Source of the DNA: Armigeres subalbatus
Lineage: Eukaryota > Arthropoda > Insecta > Diptera > Culicidae
DNA length: 64,000 nt
NCBI RefSeq assembly: GCF_024139115.2
Contig: NC_085141.1
Location: forward strand, 429,368,338-429,432,337
Reading direction: 5' to 3'
Within the stretch, counting starts at the first letter, position 1. Every line of letters begins with the position of its first letter. Shown here one piece after another: positions 11,390-21,314 of this stretch. The notes under the pieces were generated by a model. That model was not told the origin of the DNA, ran no database searches, and saw only the letters and a list, made by a program, of their open reading frames with translations. The translations under genes were made by a program, and so were the position numbers.

Positions 11390-12449
11390 TCAGACTAAGG
11401 CCGAAATGGCCTGTGCGGTATATAAGAGCCTTCTCCATTCGGCTCGGTCCATGGCTACACGTCGCCAACCACGAAGTCTACGGAGGGTCTGCAAGTCATC
11501 TTCCACCTGATCGATCCACCTTGCCCGCTGCGCACCTCGCCTTCTTGTGCCCGTCGGATCGTTGTCGAGAACCATTTTCACCGGGTTACTGTCCGACATT
11601 CTGGCTACGTGCCCTGCCCACTGCAGTCGTCCGATTTTCGCGGTGTGAACGATGGATGGTTCTCCCAACAGCTGATGCAACTCGTGGTTCATTCGCTTCC
11701 TCCACGTACCGTCCGTTATCTGCACCCCACCATAGATGGTACACAGCACTTTCCTTTCGAAAACTCCAAGTGCGCGTTGGTCCTCCACTAGCATCGTCCA
11801 GGTCTCGTGTCCGTAGAGGACTACCGGTCTAAAGAGCGTTTTGTAGATTGTCAGTTTGGTACGGCGGCGAACTCTATTTGATCGGAGTGTCTTGCGGAGT
11901 TCAAAGTACGTACGATTTCCAGCCACTATGCGTCTCCGAATTTCTCTGCTGGTATCATTTTCGGCAGTTACCAGTGAACCCAAGTACACAAATTCTTCTA
12001 CCACCTCGATTTCGTCACCACCGATGCAAACTCGCGGTGGGTGGCTCACATTATCTTCTCTTGAACTTCTTCCTATCATGTACTTCGTCTTCGACGTGTT
12101 AATGACTAGTCCGATCCGCTTGGCTTCCCTCTTCAGTCTGATGTAGGCTTCCTCCATCTTCTCAAAGTTACGTGCCATAATATCTATGTCGTCGGCGAAG
12201 CCAAATAGCTGGACGGACTTATTAAAAATTGTACCACTTGTGTTAATCCCTGCTCTTCGTATTACCCCTTCCAAAGCGATGTTGAATAGCAGACACGAAA
12301 GACCATCACCTTGCCGTAACCCTCTGCGGGTTTCGAAGGGACTCGAGAATGCCCCTGAAACTCGAACTACGCACATCACCCGATCCATCGTCGCTTTGAT
12401 CAACCGTGTCAGTTTATCCGGAAATCCGTGTTCGTGCATTAGCTGCCAT
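11390..12449 (-). pseudogene. RTE LINE reverse transcriptase, C-terminal part
   Basis: About 350 codons resuming after the foldback insertion: MHEHGFPDKLTRLIK, motif B (GLRQGDGLSCLLFNIALE), motif C (FADDIDIMARN, the catalytic Asp pair), then the thumb region with YLGSLVTAENDTSREIRRRI and a basic C terminus (RRAEWRRLLY-like). The first 20 or so codons of the open frame (MAFMPNDLMPN..) are encoded by the foldback element's TIR and are not part of the LINE. Confidence 0.85.
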
Positions 12450-12459
12450 GGGAGCGGGC

Positions 12460-12620
12460 CATTTGGCATAAAGTCATTTGGCATAACGCCATTTGGCATA
12501 AGGTCATTTGGCATAAAGGCCATTTGGCATAACGGTCATTTGGCATAACGGACATTTGGCATAATTGTAACCAACGTCAAAAGTGAGGGTCTTTTGGCAT
12601 AACGGACATTTGGCATAATT
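12460..12620 (+). repeat. Left TIR of the foldback element (ATTTGGCATAA iterations)
   Basis: At least eight ATTTGGCATAA units spaced by 4-6 variable bases (AGTC, CGCC, GGTC, AGGCC, CGGTC, CGGAC). The same spacers recur in the same order in the right arm read in reverse (14636-14742), with one clear change (CGGTC to TGGTC). Two further units follow a short spacer at 12594-12620. Confidence 0.9.
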
Positions 12621-12744
12621 TTTCTTTGCGTTCGCTAAATGGTGACTAAATGGTGCGGGAAACACCCCGGAATAGTAAATATAACACCCGTCAATAACAA
12701 TTTTAGAAAGACATTGTCCTCTCGTGAAAAGAATGCATTTGCAA

Positions 12745-13170
12745 TGCAATGCAAAAGTAGGCGCATGCCCGGACTAGAGCAGTGGTGGATATAATCCCCT
12801 CTTTAAAAGAAGGTGTGTTGCCGGATTATGGCAATGAAGGATGAGATCCCTTCTTTAAAAGTAGGTGCTTGCCCGGATTAAGGTCATGGTGGATCCGATC
12901 CATTCTTTAAAGGTAGGCGCTTGCATGGATTATGGCAATGGATGATGTGATCCCTTCTTTAAAAGTAGGCGCATGCCCGGATTAAGGCCATGGTGGATGC
13001 GATCCCTTCTTTAAAAGTAGGCGCTTGCATGGACTATGGCAATGGAGGATGTGATCCCTTCTTTAAAAGTAGGCACTTTCCCGGATTATGACAATGGTGG
13101 ATGTGATTCCTTCTTTAAAAGAAGGCGCTTGCCCGGATTATGACAATGGTGGATGTGATTACTTCACTGA
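12745..13170 (+). repeat. 52-bp tandem repeat, left block of the foldback element
   Basis: About eight imperfect copies of a 52-bp unit. Landmarks in each are GTAGGCGCTTGCCCGGATTA, GGCAATGGTGGATGTGAT and CCCTTCTTTAAAA. Spacing is visible directly: GTAGGCGC starts at 12965 and 13017. Confidence 0.85.
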
Positions 13171-13289
13171 GGAAAATGGACGTATGATTTTCAATCAAAC
13201 GCCTTATGAAAATTTGCCACAAGGAATCGGTATGAATTTCAATATGTTGCCTTATGAATGATGATTTTCATTTGAAAAAAGATGAAGTG

Positions 13290-13362
13290 CGGCAGACTGG
13301 GTTCGAACCATGGACGTCGGGGTCAGGAGGCCGGTATGTAGACCACACGCCAATCTACGCTT
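13290..13362 (-). repeat. tRNA-like segment inside the foldback element
   Basis: Read on the minus strand, an A-box-like TGGCGTGTGG (13343-13352) is followed about 40 bases later by a perfect B-box-type GGTTCGAACC (13300-13309), with short imperfectly paired ends (GCGTAGA and TCTGCCGC). The T stem is poorly paired, so this looks like a SINE head or tRNA relic rather than a working tRNA gene. Confidence 0.4.
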
Positions 13363-13859
13363 GATTACTCAGGAAGGTAATGTCGTATACGCACTCGACT
13401 CAGCCGAAGAGTCATACAAATCGCAAACACGAATGAACAAAATACATCCGATCGATTAAAACATCGTCAATAGACTGACCCTCTCATGCACATTTCTGCT
13501 TTTTCTAGCTGCCGTCTGTCCGGCTCAGATCCTTACATTTACATTTTCTCTCTTTCATACCTTCATTTTACTTCCCTTCATTCCTTCATTACCAAGTCGC
13601 ATCTCTCACACGATTGAATGACGTTTGTCGCATTCGTCAATCTGTGCATCAACGTATGCGCTTTCTGTCTAAACAAAATTGAAAGCTTTGAAACAGTGGA
13701 CTTTCTAACACTCAGAGAAATTCACATAAATGGTCTAAACATATATTAAATAATCAGATGGTCTATCGTATTCACTACAGGTAACTGCGTATAAGAAGCA
13801 CTGTTTGTGGAATAATCAGTCGAAGATTCATACGGCGCCAGTTATGAATTTCTATAGTT

Positions 13860-14500
13860 CAGTTCGCTGAGTGTTCTTTAGAAGAAGGCGCTTGCCCGGA
13901 TTGAGGCAATGGTGGATGTGATTCCTTCTTTAAAAGAAGGTGCTTGCCCTGATTAAGGTAATGGTGGATGTGATCCCTTCATTAAAAATAGGCACTTGCA
14001 CGGATTATGGCAATGGAGGATTTGATTTGTTCTTTAAAAATAGGCGCTTGTCCTGATTGAAGCAATGGTGGATGTAATCACTTCTTTAAAAGTAGGTGTG
14101 TGGCCTGAATTGTGGCAATGCAATGGTGGATGTGATCCCTTCTTGGAAAGTAGGCCCTGCCCGGATTATGGCAATGGTAGATGTGACTCCTTCTTTATAA
14201 GTAGGCGCTTGTCGGGAATAAATCAATGGTAGATGTGATCTCTTCCCCGAAAAGCACAATTCAGATTGATTTGGTTGCAATAACTCATATGTGACTTGAT
14301 TGGTTTTAGTAACTCGTCTACGACAAGTGTGTTGCTTGAGTTTTTAAAGTTAGGCGCTTACCCAGATTAAGGCAATGGTGAATTTGATCTGGTCTTCCGG
14401 CGCATGCTCGGATTGAAGCAATGGTGGGCGAATCCCTACTTTGAAAGCAGGCATGTGGCCGGAATAAGTCATTGATGGATGTGATCCCTCTCTCGGAAGT
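13860..14500 (+). repeat. 52-bp tandem repeat, right block of the foldback element
   Basis: More degenerate copies of the same 52-bp unit as 12745-13170 (GCGCTTGCCCGGATTGAGGC, GGTGGATGTGAT, TTCTTTAAAA), in the same orientation, so this inner repeat is direct while the TIRs are inverted. Confidence 0.8.
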
Positions 14501-14635
14501 AATTCTGCCGTTTTGTTATTTCGTTCTTCCGGAAAATGTCTACCATCAATCTAAATTTATCAGAAAACAGCCTCGACCTACTTTATCTACGCTAAACATT
14601 ACATGAAATATCCCTTTCGCTTTCACAGCTCGAAA

Positions 14636-14750
14636 TTATGCCAAATGTCCGTTATGCCAAATGACCATTATGCCAAATGGCCTTTATGCCAAATGACCTT
14701 ATGCCAAATGGCGTTATGCCAAATGACTTTATGCCAAATGACCCAGACCC
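14636..14750 (-). repeat. Right TIR of the foldback element
   Basis: TTATGCCAAAT iterations, the inverted counterpart of the left TIR, ending ATGACCCAGACCC immediately before the 9-bp duplication agctgccat. Confidence 0.9.
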
Positions 14751-14759
14751 AGCTGCCAT

Positions 14760-15305
14760 AGCTGGTCCCGATCGATTGTATCATATGCGGCTTTGAAGTC
14801 GATGAATAGATTATGTGTGGGCACGTTGTATTCGCGGCATTTCTGCAGTACTTGGCGAATGGCGAACACCTTGGTCCGTGGTGAAGCGTTCGCCCATAAA
14901 ACCCGCCTGGTACTGCCCCACGAACTCCCTTGCAATTGGTGCTAGTCGACGGCATAAAATTTGGGAGAGTACCTTGTAAGCGGCGTTCAGCAATGTGATT
15001 GCGCGGTAGTTGCTACAATCCAGCTTATCGCCCTTTTTGTAGATGGGACACACGACACCTTCCATCCACTCATGCGGCAAAACTTCCTCCTCCCAAATCT
15101 TGGTAATGACCCAGTGCAGCGCTCTAGCCAGTGCCTCACCACCGTTTTTAAATAGCTCTCCTGGTAGTTGGTCAACTCCAGGAGCTTTGTTGTTCTTCAG
15201 CCTGCCAATCTCCTCCTGGATTTCCTGAAGATCCGGAGCCGGTAAGATTATGTCCTGCGCGTGTTCTCCCAGGTCCATCATCATACCGCTATCTTCGTCT
15301 GCCAC
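14760..15305 (-). pseudogene. RTE LINE reverse transcriptase, N-terminal part
   Basis: Encodes LQEIQEEIGRLKNNKAPGVD, motif 1-2 region (NYRAITLLNAAYKVLSQILC), GQYQAGFMGER, and, after a one-base frameshift near 14871 (CCTTGG where the copy at 50971-52539 has CCTGG), motif A (FIDFKAAYDTIDRDQLWQL) up to the foldback insertion. The frameshift inactivates this copy independently of the insertion. Confidence 0.85.
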
Positions 15306-15313
15306 ATCGCCAT

Positions 15314-16590
15314 TCAGGTGTTCTTCGTAGTGTAGTTCGTAGTATCCTCACGCTCGTTCGTAAGAAGGTTCCCGTTTATGTCCTTACACATATCGGGCTG
15401 TGGCACGTGGCCCTTACGTGAAAGGTTCAACTTCTCATAGAACTTTCGTGTGTTATTAGCGTGGTACAGTTGCTCCGTCTCTTCACAGTCTCGATCTTTC
15501 TGCTGACGCTTTTTCCTCCGGAAAATCGAGTTTTGTCTGTTCCGCGCCTGTTTATATCGTGCCTCGTTCGCCCTCGTGCGGTGTTGCAGCAATCTCGCCC
15601 ATGCTGCATTCTTCTCTTCTACTAACTGCTCACATTCGCCGTCATACCAATCGTTTCTCTGATCCGGGGGCACCGTGCCAAGTGCAGCGGTTGCGGTGCT
15701 ACCAATGGCGGATCGAATATCTCTCCAGCCATCTTCAAGAGACTTCCACTTCCAAGAGAGTGCCACTTCCCGCTGCTGCACGTATTCTTGGGCTAGTCTA
15801 CCGTCTTGTAGCCGCCCAATGTTAAGCCGCAGCGTCCGACTTCGACGCGTGTTGTACACCGTCGAGAGTTTTGAGCGCAGGCATACTGCAACGAGGTAGT
15901 GGTCGGATTCAATATTCGCACTGCGGTAAGTGCGGACGTTCGTGATGTCGGAGAAGAATTTACCGTCGATTAGAACGTGGTCGATTTGGCTTTCCGTTTC
16001 TTGGTTAGGTGATCTCCATGTGGCCTTGTGGATATTTTTGCGGGGAAAGAAGGTGCTTCGGACTACCATTCCGCGGGAGGCTGCGAAGTTTATGCATCGT
16101 TGGCCGTTGTCATTGGATACGGTGTGCAGACTATCCGATCCGATGACCGGTCTATACATTTCCTCCCTTCCTACCTGAGCATTCATGTCACCGATGACGA
16201 TTTTGACGTCCCGCAGTGGGCATCCATCGTATGTCTGCTCCAGCTGTGTATAGAACGCTTCTTTCTCGTCGTCGGGTCTCCCTTCGTGTGGGCAGAGCAC
16301 GTTGATGATGCTATAGTTGAAGAAACGGCCTTTTATCCTCAGCTTGCACATTCTTGCGTTGATTGGCTACCACTCAATCACCCGTTGGCGCATCTTACCC
16401 AGCACTATGAATCCGGTTCCCAGCTCGTGGGTGGTGCCACAACTTTGGTAGAAGGTAGCCCGCTTTTCCACACTTTCTGTCCTGTTCAGCAAATTTCCTG
16501 CAGCGCCACGACGTCGAAGTTGCGGGGATGTAATTCATCGTAGATCATCCTGTCGCAACCTGCGAAACCTAGCGACTTGCAGTTCCATGT
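15314..16590 (-). pseudogene. RTE LINE endonuclease domain
   Basis: On the minus strand the start reads WKLGTWNCKSL..DVVALQEIC, as in RTE endonucleases, but is broken by a stop directly after QEIC and others in the next 80 codons. The frame is then open from 16351 to 15314: INVLCPHEGRPDDEKEAFY, GDMNAQVGREE (catalytic GDxN), TWRSPNQETESQIDHVLI and SANIESDHYLV (catalytic SDH), then a basic linker towards the RT. Nicks target DNA in the family; this copy is inactive. Confidence 0.85.
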
Positions 16591-17044
16591 TCCAAGCTTC
16601 CAATCGTGATCCTTTATTCGTCGCCTAGGTCTTTGCCGATTCTATCGAGTCGCATTATCTCTTATATTGTTCGTAATGATTGGTTTTCTAGGCGACCTGC
16701 ACAAACCTCCTGTCTCGTCGGAGAGACGTCGTTTCAGGGCTGTTTAGCGTCCCACCTAACACCAGGACTTGGGCTTGTGTGCTTTGAGCGGCACACGGTC
16801 GCTTTGGTGGGGCCTACTTGCGGATACATGCAGCTTTTTATAGAGGTTTAACAGGGCCCACTGTCAAACCCCACCACATCCTAGGCAAGCCCCACAACTC
16901 GCAGATGGCTGGGGAGGGATCGTCAAGCCCTTGGACATAGTCCCTGCTGCCCATACATATCACATTATCTTCTACTCAAAACAACAATGTTTTGTGACTA
17001 CCTAAAGCATTTAAAATATATGGGGCTGGGGGTAATATAGACAT

Positions 17045-17320
17045 TAGGGTGGTTCAAAAATCTGTTTTGCTCCACAGTGCTCATCTGATTCTTTACCATG
17101 TTCTGAGTGTCCTCTGAAAATTTGAGCTCATTTGGACTAAAACTGATTTAGCACAAGCCGTTGCAAGTTTGGATGCAAATAAGTATGGGAAATTTATTTT
17201 TCATTATACTGTTAATGACGCTTCCCCATCAAGCGCATGTTAAAAGAAAACTTACATAGCTAAAAGGAATACTCAACACCTTTCACTCAGTGAAAACTGC
17301 GTCTTAATTAATCGTTCCAA
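17045..17320 (+). mobile_element. hAT-like TIR element, copy A (left arm)
   Basis: Begins TAGGGTGGTTCAAAAA and is highly similar to the left arm of copy B (34538-34820), including the blocks CCACAGTGCTCATCTGATTC and GAGTGTCCTCTGAAAATTTG. It is cut at an AA^TA^ATTA site by the element at 17323-18832. After that insertion a short, diverged continuation (ATTAGTAATCATCAC, then AATCACGCCATTTTCAC) resembles copy B's right half; the right terminus is missing. Confidence 0.75.
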
Positions 17321-17322
17321 TA

Positions 17323-18832
17323 GAGTAGAGTGGGGCAAGAGTACGCACTTAGTTTATCATGTGTCCCTTTTGATGCAAGCTTCTGCATATCAAATCAGTG
17401 TCGATGATTCATATACTCTTCCTTTATGTTACCCAGTGGAAAAAATATTGAAATTATTGAGATTCGTTTCAGTAGAACCCTTATTGCAAGACAAGTGAAA
17501 AACGCACTCTTACCCCACCGGTGGGGTAAAAGTGCGCATCGGGTGGGGTAAGAGTATGCATTTATCCAATCATGTGCTTTAAGTATATATTAACACAAAT
17601 AAAAGTTAATAACATTTAATTGATGTTTAATGAGCATATATTACGAAATGTTTAAAGATTACGTAACTCTTAAAGGGGGAGGGGGTCCTAAAAATGTGCA
17701 CTTTCATTCGAACCACCATTGTTTTTATATATACAAAAAACTACAGAGGTAAAAATATATATCAGGTTTCGCGTGGTGTATACAAAGGCATTTTTCTTAA
17801 AGAAAGTCCATCAATCACGTAACGTAAAATTTGGCTATTTCATCACCTCCCCCTATCTTACACTATTTGTATGAATCCTCTAAAAATTATATGGATCGTC
17901 ACATATCTCGCAAACCCTCCCAGCTAAACGTTGCGTAATTTATGAATGTTTCTTTTGATTAAATGAAATTATCATTTAGATGAAATTGTGTTTTCGTACT
18001 ATGTTTTGGTGTACACCAATCCTAATACAATTTCATTATTTTGCTTCAGTGCTTTGTTCGCTAATTCCTTTCTAACACCGAATTACTTCAACTTATCCTA
18101 AAAACTTGTGATAAATTCGAATTCTGTCCCTTTTTCTTAGTTGTGGATCTTTACGCTTTGGAAGAAGTCTTATTTCGGCCGGAGATACGGGTTTGACTTC
18201 ATAACTTGAAGATTCATATGCGTACTCTTGCCCCACCGGTTCCTGCGTACTTTTACCCCACAGTCCCAAAAATTATTCAAGTAAAGGTTTTGACTTCTTG
18301 GAAAACTAACCAGATTGGTGTTCTGCACCATAAAGTACTCTATACAATAGATTATTGAAATGGTATAATGTTCACCTGATTGAACGTATATACACACTTA
18401 ACTCATTTCACCGTATTCGGTAAATTTTACCGAAATCTCAACAGCAGAACTGTTCGGTAATTTATTTTACAGATTTTTTGTATTGTTTCCATTGCTCAAC
18501 TGTCAAAATCACCGAAAATCAGTTAAATTATTTACCGAACAGTTCTGCTGTTGAGATTTCAGTAAAATTTTACCGAATTCAACGATTTATTTTAAGTGTG
18601 TATGGTAATGAAATACTAGTTACGGAAATCAAATTATTTTTAGCAAAATGACCAAAAAGTTATCTAACTCCATATCTCCCTTGTTGTTTATTCAAATCGT
18701 TTACAATTACACATGATAATAGTTGGCCAGAATACCTGTCAAACTGATGCAGTGCTGCTAGTTTATCTTTTTATTACTTCAAAAATCGAAAACGTACTCT
18801 TACCCCACGCGCACTCTTGCCCCACTCTACTC
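17323..18832. mobile_element. TA-flanked DNA element with GTGGGGCAAGAGT-type TIRs
   Basis: A 1510-bp element with TA at both sides (17321-17322, 18833-18834). The TIR is GAGTAGAGTGGGGCAAGAGT on the left and its inverse on the right. The motif GTGGGGTAAGAGTGCG recurs internally (about 17521, 17544, 18221, 18800). The uninterrupted site exists in copy B of the host element (CCAATAATTA at 34813-34822), which confirms a 2-bp TA duplication as in Tc1/mariner-type insertion. No transposase frame; it carries a nested MITE at 18393-18600. Confidence 0.8.
18393..18600. mobile_element. Nested MITE with CACACTTAA TIR and TA flanks
   Basis: A 208-bp palindromic element between TA dinucleotides (18391-18392 and 18601-18602). 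Ends CACACTTAA/TTAAGTGTG, with inner arms containing ATCTCAACAGCAGAACTGTT and its inverse. It is inserted in the element at 17323-18832, the third level of nesting. Confidence 0.8.
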
Positions 18833-18834
18833 TA

Positions 18835-20153
18835 ATTAGTAATCATCACATGCTAAGGAATCACGCCATTTTCACGAGGAAAACGCCGTAATATTGTGAA
18901 CCTAAGCCACTTACGTGAATCTTGAATAGAAGCACTACCATGGCTTGAAGTCAATTTAGTGGAAACCAATTGGATTTTGTGATTTTTTTGACAATGAAAA
19001 TCAGGACGAAAAAATCTCGTTTTAAAAGTATGCGAGTGAAATGGACATAGTGTGTAGGTAAAACGGACATCTTAAGAAATTAAGCATAAAACAGTGAATT
19101 TAGTTGATAAATTGTATGCATAAGTTAAGCATCTCTAAAATGAGCCTCTGGAAATAAAAAATGTTGGATAATGATTGATATATTTACTTACAATGATTTA
19201 ACTAAAAAAGCATGTTACATCAATAAAAATCTCTTAAAAATGCCATTTGAACAAAACTTGGAAATTCGAATTTCCTAATGAACGTTTGGTGTTTTCGGAG
19301 GTAAACAATACAAACTTTACAAAATAAAATTTCGTTGAAAATAATGTATGCACTTCATATGGTCCATATTACACCAGAACGTGTCCATTTTACCCCACCA
19401 TGATCCAATTTCTTTAAAAATTATCAAAAAATCGAATTTTGAGATAAATCATCAATTCAACCAGTACACAATCTTTGGATAGACTAAGTTTGAGATCCTC
19501 GAGGATCTCGAGGATCATGCGGATTAGTTTTGCCGATTTCTGATTTAAAAGCTTAAATACTGCACATCAAAAAATTACATTTCAGCCATAAATTAAATCT
19601 TCAATAGACAGAATAGTTTTTATTATTTGAATGTAGTAAAACATGTTACAGTCATAATTTGAAACAAGCAATAGCTTCCACTTGTTGGAGTAGCAAATTT
19701 GTAGCGATTTAGCTCAAACGGGACCCCTGTCCATTTCACCCCACCTCCCCTATGTATAAAACGACCAGATGGTGTTGCAAAATGATTCAACTGTATGAGA
19801 AATAAATGATAAATAGTTCTTTGCACATATTAGTGAATGAATATAATGAATAGTAAAACGTTTTTTTCAGTGATAATAATGCGATTTTACTGCATCCTTT
19901 TGTTACGACTTGATAATGAGAATAAATAAAATTGAATTGTTGGATTTGCAATAATTCTAAGATAAGGAAACAAAAAGATCCTCGCATAGGACATATGATA
20001 AGTGACATCTTTGAAACCAGTCATATTAAAAAACGATATCATAGTAAATGACCTTCACAAATCTTTCTGCTACCGATATACCGATATACTTTTGAAATGT
20101 CCTCATACACCAGTGTTAATATCGACCGATTGTTTGTTTTATTTTCTTTGCAG
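18835..20153. other. Intron 3' portion with transposon remnants
   Basis: No gene. GTGAAATGGAC/AAAACGGAC motifs at about 19035-19065 and CCATTTTACCCCACC / CCATTTCACCCCACC at about 19386 and 19731 suggest the two ends of another decayed TIR element. A palindromic GATCCTCGAGGATC run lies at 19493-19515. The polypyrimidine tract and acceptor of the host gene close the interval. Confidence 0.4.
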
Positions 20154-21082
20154 AAAGGACAAGATGCAAAGACGTAGCGTGTCCCGCGCCGGAAATATGT
20201 CCAGAAGATAGCTATTTGAAGCTCACGAAGCATCATTCAAATCATTTTCACCACCATCTCAATAGTAATGTTAAGGACTCAACTCGAAAGAAACGTGCTC
20301 TCGCCTACGGCGGACGGCAGAGGGAAACAATAAAAATAATTCCTGGAGCTTACGTTCATCATAATCGTAAACGTAGTATTACCAATGATGAAATGCTTAT
20401 TCTACAGTGTTGTCCGCAATACGAATGCGCATGCATACCCAATAATTGTGACCAGGAATGTCCAGCAAACAAAATACCTGCAAACACTACCAATCCCACC
20501 GAGCAGTTTGGAGTCCCTGGTAATTGTTGCGTTCCCTGCAAGGATAACTATTGCATACATGATAAGAAATATCGCAAGCATGGTGACAGGTGGCTTTCTG
20601 ACGACTGTACCGACTGTAAGTGTGAATATGGACTAGTAAGCTGTCAGACACCATCATGCAAGATGCCGAACTGTCTGAACTATAAGCAAATTCCTGGCGA
20701 ATGCTGTCCTGTTTGCGATGACGATGGCATGACCTTCTGTGCAGGTGTAGGGTACTGCAGTATCCACTGTAAATACGGCTATCAACGACAGGGCGATTGC
20801 GATCTGTGTCAATGCGCCAGACCACCAACCAATGGATCAATACATACAACAGTGGCATATCCTGAAGTCGAATCAACTACCGGAAAATCTACCGAAAGTG
20901 TTGCTGATGTCGAGGACATTGTTCGGAAAGGTCCTCATCAAAATAACTCTTACGGTTTTATTATAAACACATTCTGGATTTATTTAATGTCGTGTGTATT
21001 TGCTCTAATACTGATTATAGGGATTATTGGGTGGTACTGTTATTGTCGAAATAACGCCAAGTACGATGCTGTACAAGTATAG
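20154..21082 (+). CDS. CRIM1/Crimpy-like protein, terminal exon (VWC, antistasin-like, transmembrane)
   Basis: The 3'-terminal coding exon of a single-pass membrane protein of the CRIM1/Crimpy type. After the phase-1 junction it reads ERTRCKDVACPAPEICPEDS, continuing the cysteine-rich IGFBP-like region. Then come a His-rich linker, a basic site STRKKRALA (RKKR, furin-type) and a second dibasic HNRKRS, a Cys pair region (QCCPQYECACIPNNC), one VWC domain (CKDNYC..DRWLSDDCTDCKC..GECCPVC), an antistasin-like motif (CSIHCKYGYQRQGDCDLCQC) and a Thr/Ser-rich stem. A transmembrane helix (FWIYLMSCVFALILIIGIIGW) and a 14-residue tail (YCRNNAKYDAVQV) end the protein at TAG 21080-21082. VWC modules in this family bind BMP ligands; in flies Crimpy restrains Gbb at motor neurons. 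Vertebrate CRIM1 has about six VWC domains; only one is seen here, as expected for the short insect form. Confidence 0.82.
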
Positions 21083-21308
21083 CATTAGTGTTTCAATATC
21101 TGAAATAATCGAGCACCGTAAAGATAGCAGGTGATGTATAGAACTATCATTTGACAAATATGTACACCTATTTGAATTATTATATTTTGTGTTATTACTG
21201 CAATTGTTATCTTTATAGCTATTGTTAGACAGATAATTCAATATTGAAATTTGTAAAGTTTTCAAAGTCTGAATAGTATGCAATGTAAAGAAAGTAAAAG
21301 TCTTCCGT

Positions 21309-21314
21309 AATAAA
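21309..21314 (+). promoter_or_regulatory. Candidate poly(A) signal of the CRIM1/Crimpy-like gene
   Basis: AATAAA 227 bases after the stop codon; a second AAATAAA lies near 21437. Confidence 0.4.

Larger units (their letters stand above)
12450..14750. mobile_element. Foldback / Mutator-like non-autonomous DNA element with 9-bp TSD
   Basis: A 2301-bp insertion flanked by the 9-bp direct repeat agctgccat (12441-12449 and 14751-14759). The intact RTE copy at about 51994-52010 carries the single uninterrupted site. Its ends are about 115-bp inverted repeats built of iterated ATTTGGCATAA units, beginning GGGAGCGGG on the left and GGGTCTGGG (reverse) on the right. The inside has two blocks of a 52-bp tandem repeat and a tRNA-like segment, but no transposase frame. 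Iterated-unit TIRs and a 9-bp duplication are features of Drosophila FB-type and Mutator-like elements; assignment to that group is inference. Confidence 0.85.
11369..16945 (-). mobile_element. RTE-clade LINE copy 1, split by a foldback element
   Basis: A near full-length but dead non-LTR retrotransposon in reverse orientation. The 3' end is at low coordinates, with a very short 3' UTR and a (TAA)n-type tail (11369-11390). The 5' end is near 16900-16945. It encodes an apurinic-type endonuclease followed by reverse transcriptase, in the order and with the motifs of the RTE/BovB group (often database-labelled craniofacial development protein 2-like). A 2.3-kb insertion (12450-14750) splits the RT just after motif A. 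In-frame stops in the endonuclease N terminus and a one-base frameshift near 14871 show it is inactive. The second copy at 50971-52539 lacks the insertion and gives the uninterrupted sequence of the RT join. Confidence 0.85.
422..20153 (+). other. 19.7-kb intron of the CRIM1/Crimpy-like gene
   Basis: The intron is bounded by G|GTATGT at 421/422 and a long T-rich tract ending TTTGCAG at 20153. It is packed with transposons and also carries at least one complete small gene (9523-9786) and a second candidate (4613-5109), both on the same strand as the host gene. No extra cysteine-rich exon that would fit the host reading phase was seen inside it, but a short cassette exon cannot be excluded by eye. 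Confidence 0.6.

Noticed and set aside
11413..12548. Plus-strand frames over RTE copy 1 (139 and 120 codons), and their counterparts at 51016-51701
   Set aside because: They are the antisense of the RT coding region and contain no independent motif.
13290..13362. Functional tRNA gene
   Set aside because: B box is good, but the acceptor and T stems pair poorly. Reported only as a tRNA-like relic.
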